From NCBI RefSeq assembly GCF_963422355.1, contig NC_085092.1, positions 4,132,471 through 4,196,470 of the forward strand: 64,000 nt of DNA. Direction: 5' to 3'. Below are positions 61,622-64,000 of this stretch, one piece after another (position 1 is the stretch's first letter; each line of letters starts with the position of its first letter). The stretch comes from Corticium candelabrum (lineage: Eukaryota > Porifera > Homoscleromorpha > Homosclerophorida > Plakinidae). A model generated the notes under the pieces. It made no database searches. It saw only the letters and a list, made by a program, of their open reading frames with translations, and was not told the DNA's origin. The position numbers and the translations under genes were made by a program.

Positions 61622-61694
<73 letters not shown>

Positions 61695-61754
61695 TGTATG
61701 TATGTATGTATGTATGTATGTATGTATGTATGTATGTATGTATGTATGTATGTA
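61622..61754 (+). repeat. (TA)n and (TATG)n arrays
   Basis: About 35 TA units, then about 15 TATG units; right edge of the inserted and inverted segment. Confidence 0.95.
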
Positions 61755-62490
61755 TACTGTTTACCTGTGCCGGCTGCTAGAGCCTGCTGCAGACAGAGTT
61801 GAGGGCAAGTCTTCAATTTCAAAAACCTGCCGTTGACCGATACCAGCCCATCGTTAAGAGTCACAGGACTAGACACTTAAACGCTTCAATATCTTCCGCA
61901 CGTCTTTCAAGAATGGGTCTCTACGTACTGTACGCTTAAATAGAGGAACAAGGCTTAGTCCAAGTACTGATCGACTTTTCTGCGTTTTAGAAACCCGCGC
62001 CTTGCGCAATTGCACAAACAAAAGGAATATTCAAGGTCACAAAGACATAAATTGAGTCAAACATTTACTCTATTTGACCAACTTAAGTGATCTATGCAAG
62101 AATGTAATAACAATAGTTTATCTCTAAAGTACTCTTCTACTGTCTCTAATCAAACATTTGCGCGGTTCCTTTGTTTATATCACAACCACAGGGTAAGGAA
62201 GGCACACAGTCACCTATATGTACACATGCACCTTCATGAACCTCTAAATTTCGCGTGCATATTTAAGACCATCGGTCAGTGGTTCCGACACCTTGTCCCT
62301 GAAATGTTACAGCTTTTGGCAAATCCTATCTACATCTTTATATGCTTTATTTATGTCTATAGAGGACGGCTATAGCTTGACACTATAAGACATTACTTTG
62401 AACAGAGAATTGAGAGGATATGTCCAAATTCCTCAAGACACGACCACTGAGTTGGCAGAAGTGCAGCAGTTTGCGCGTGGGAAATAAGGA
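61755..62490 (+). other. continuation of block C flank
   Basis: Direct repeat of 40090-40850. No gene. Confidence 0.6.
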
Positions 62491-62788
62491 ACAAGCTATA
62501 GAGATAGTGCGTGCGGGGGTGGGGAATAAGTGTTCCCTGTAGTACCCTATTTGACGCCATTTTAGGGGGCAAGCTTCCGTCCTCCGCAGATATCTCTCTT
62601 TGCGATGGCGGCTTGTACAACATTTCAAGGACGTTCGACTGTGTTTTAGATAGTACGGCCATAGTATACTAATTGCAAAAGATTAGAAGCAAATTTTATT
62701 AGTGAATTCGCGAGTTTGACGTGATTTCCTAGTCTGATGGTCGAGTGCGGTAGAGCCAACTTCGTCTTGAATTCTTAGAATAGAGATT
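62491..62788 (+). other. spacer before the SWIM gene
   Basis: No feature seen. Confidence 0.4.
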
Positions 62789-64000
62789 ATGGAACAGAAG
62801 TCTTCATATTTTAAAAGCCTCTCCGTCGAATCGCAGAAGCGATACGAGGAGAAAGTTGTAACTGCGGGCCTAAAAACAGATCCATATACAATGGAGGCTA
62901 ACTGTGGACGGAGGAGCCGGAAGTCATTCCCGACGTGAATTGGAGTGGCATGATGTTGTATATGATAAACACACCTAGTCAATATACAAGAGAAGAAATG
63001 AAGGTAGGTCTCCGTATACTATTAAATCAATTAGTAGAATTAATAATCATATCAATAATCGAAATTGTATTCTTATTGAGACAAGTATAAGGCTTTGTGC
63101 TACAGGCCTGGAAAGGAATGTTAGACGGTGACAATTTCCTAAAAGCAGGATGGATCAACCAACTGAGGCTTTACCAATTCCGCTTCAAGGATGGCCTTAA
63201 ATTTGTAGTGATGGGAAAGGTAGTTTGCAAATTTTTAGAAGAGAAAGGTCTGTTCAATGTCATAGGCTACAATTTATTTGTTTAGGTAAAGCATTTCCAA
63301 AGAATGTCTGCAACGCCCCTCCTCCCTTGGGTTATAGCTGAGAAGCAAGGCACGATAGTAGCAGCACATTGCACTTGTATGGCATGGTATACAGACATAC
63401 TTTGGCCTTTGCTTCTATTTCTATAACTGTGGTTTTTCAGACTTGGTGAGGAATGTTCTCACACTGCAGCAGTTTTGTCCTGTTTAATAAGAGCCACACG
63501 CCTGCGACGCCAATCTGGACTAGACTCGTGTACATCAAAGGTATGTATGTGGCTACCATCTGCTCAAAAGTAAAGCACTGCAAAGTTTAGTTTCACGTAG
63601 AAAGCAGCTTTACATACTTCTCTATAAAATAGGTGACACCAGTTTCCATTCAAGACATCGAATTCTCCAAGAATGCATGTCAGAGGAAGAAGCAGAAAGT
63701 AGTGAAAAGCACTAAATCAAGCCACATTCCCGAAACTTCAGAAGCAGAATTATATACAGTCTACAAAGCATTAAACGAAGTCAAAAAGAAGTCAGCTATA
63801 TTGAAAATCACACCACCATATGCTGCTGCATTTTTGTTGAAGACTCTTCACACCCAAAAGCAATAGCTGATTATTATGACCCAAAGACTTTGGAATTGCC
63901 TTACTATGACCTATTTAAAGAGTGTGACAAAGTGTTTGCTACTCTGAAAGTATATCAGTGTCTACGTGTTTCTGCAAATGGTCAGTACAATATGTGTGTT
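62789..64000 (+). pseudogene. SWIM zinc-finger gene of the YqaJ-associated family, damaged, partial
   Basis: Exons: 62789-63003, 63106-63219, 63286-63386, 63441-63540 and 63633 to the window edge. Family order is visible: [75 protein letters not shown], the SWIM finger CTC..LGEECSH (CxC-xn-CxH), ILKITPPYAAAF, then YYDPKTLELPYYDLFKECDK. In relatives a YqaJ-type nuclease domain follows; it would lie beyond 64000. Damage: a frameshift near 62900, a TG|A stop made by joining exons 3 and 4 where a Gly codon is expected, and a frameshift near 63830. The conserved splice sites and frames suggest recent loss. Confidence 0.65.

Overview
Eukaryotic, metazoan nuclear DNA. Evidence: short GT-AG introns (about 51-66 nt), a Frizzled-like receptor with a 10-cysteine CRD and 7TM core, a LAPTM-like membrane protein, and abundant non-LTR, hAT and LTR transposons, a tRNA-derived SINE and long (CA/TG)n arrays. 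A marine invertebrate such as a sponge would fit, but the sequence alone does not fix the lineage. There are no bacterial operons, CRISPR arrays or rRNA genes.

Layout. (1) 485-1162: signal-peptide exon and CRD exon of a Frizzled-like receptor (copy A). (2) 1163-13223: a 12-kb intron packed with mobile elements. Three restriction-like-endonuclease (RLE) LINE fragments and one Tx1-like LINE are separated from each other by blocks of the same TAGA tetranucleotide repeat, and the Tx1-like LINE is split by a hAT element with an intact transposase. (3) 13224-22434: linker, TM and tail exons of copy A. (4) 22984-27540: three tandem 1.3-1.5 kb foldback-like units and a TATAAA array. (5) 27669-40850: paralogous block B, a CRD-less receptor with an open 7TM core, carrying a hAT insertion. 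(6) 41506-42903, minus strand: an intact-looking six-exon LAPTM-like gene. (7) 44675-46919: truncated hAT fused directly to the middle of a receptor exon. (8) 46920-62490: paralogous block C, a decayed receptor carrying a SINE, an RLE LINE, another SINE, and a 4-kb insertion/inversion with a Ty3/gypsy remnant. (9) 62789-64000: a SWIM zinc-finger gene of the YqaJ-associated type, damaged, running off the right edge.

The main theme is a tandem receptor family (A, B, C) in different stages of decay. Its three copies act as a natural alignment that shows which insertions are new. That comparison shows retroposons sitting inside simple-sequence arrays: SINEs in (TG)n, and LINEs in (TAGA)n and (GAGT)n. 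Coding calls for spliced genes rest on manual exon joining with matching phase; no RNA evidence or database search was available.
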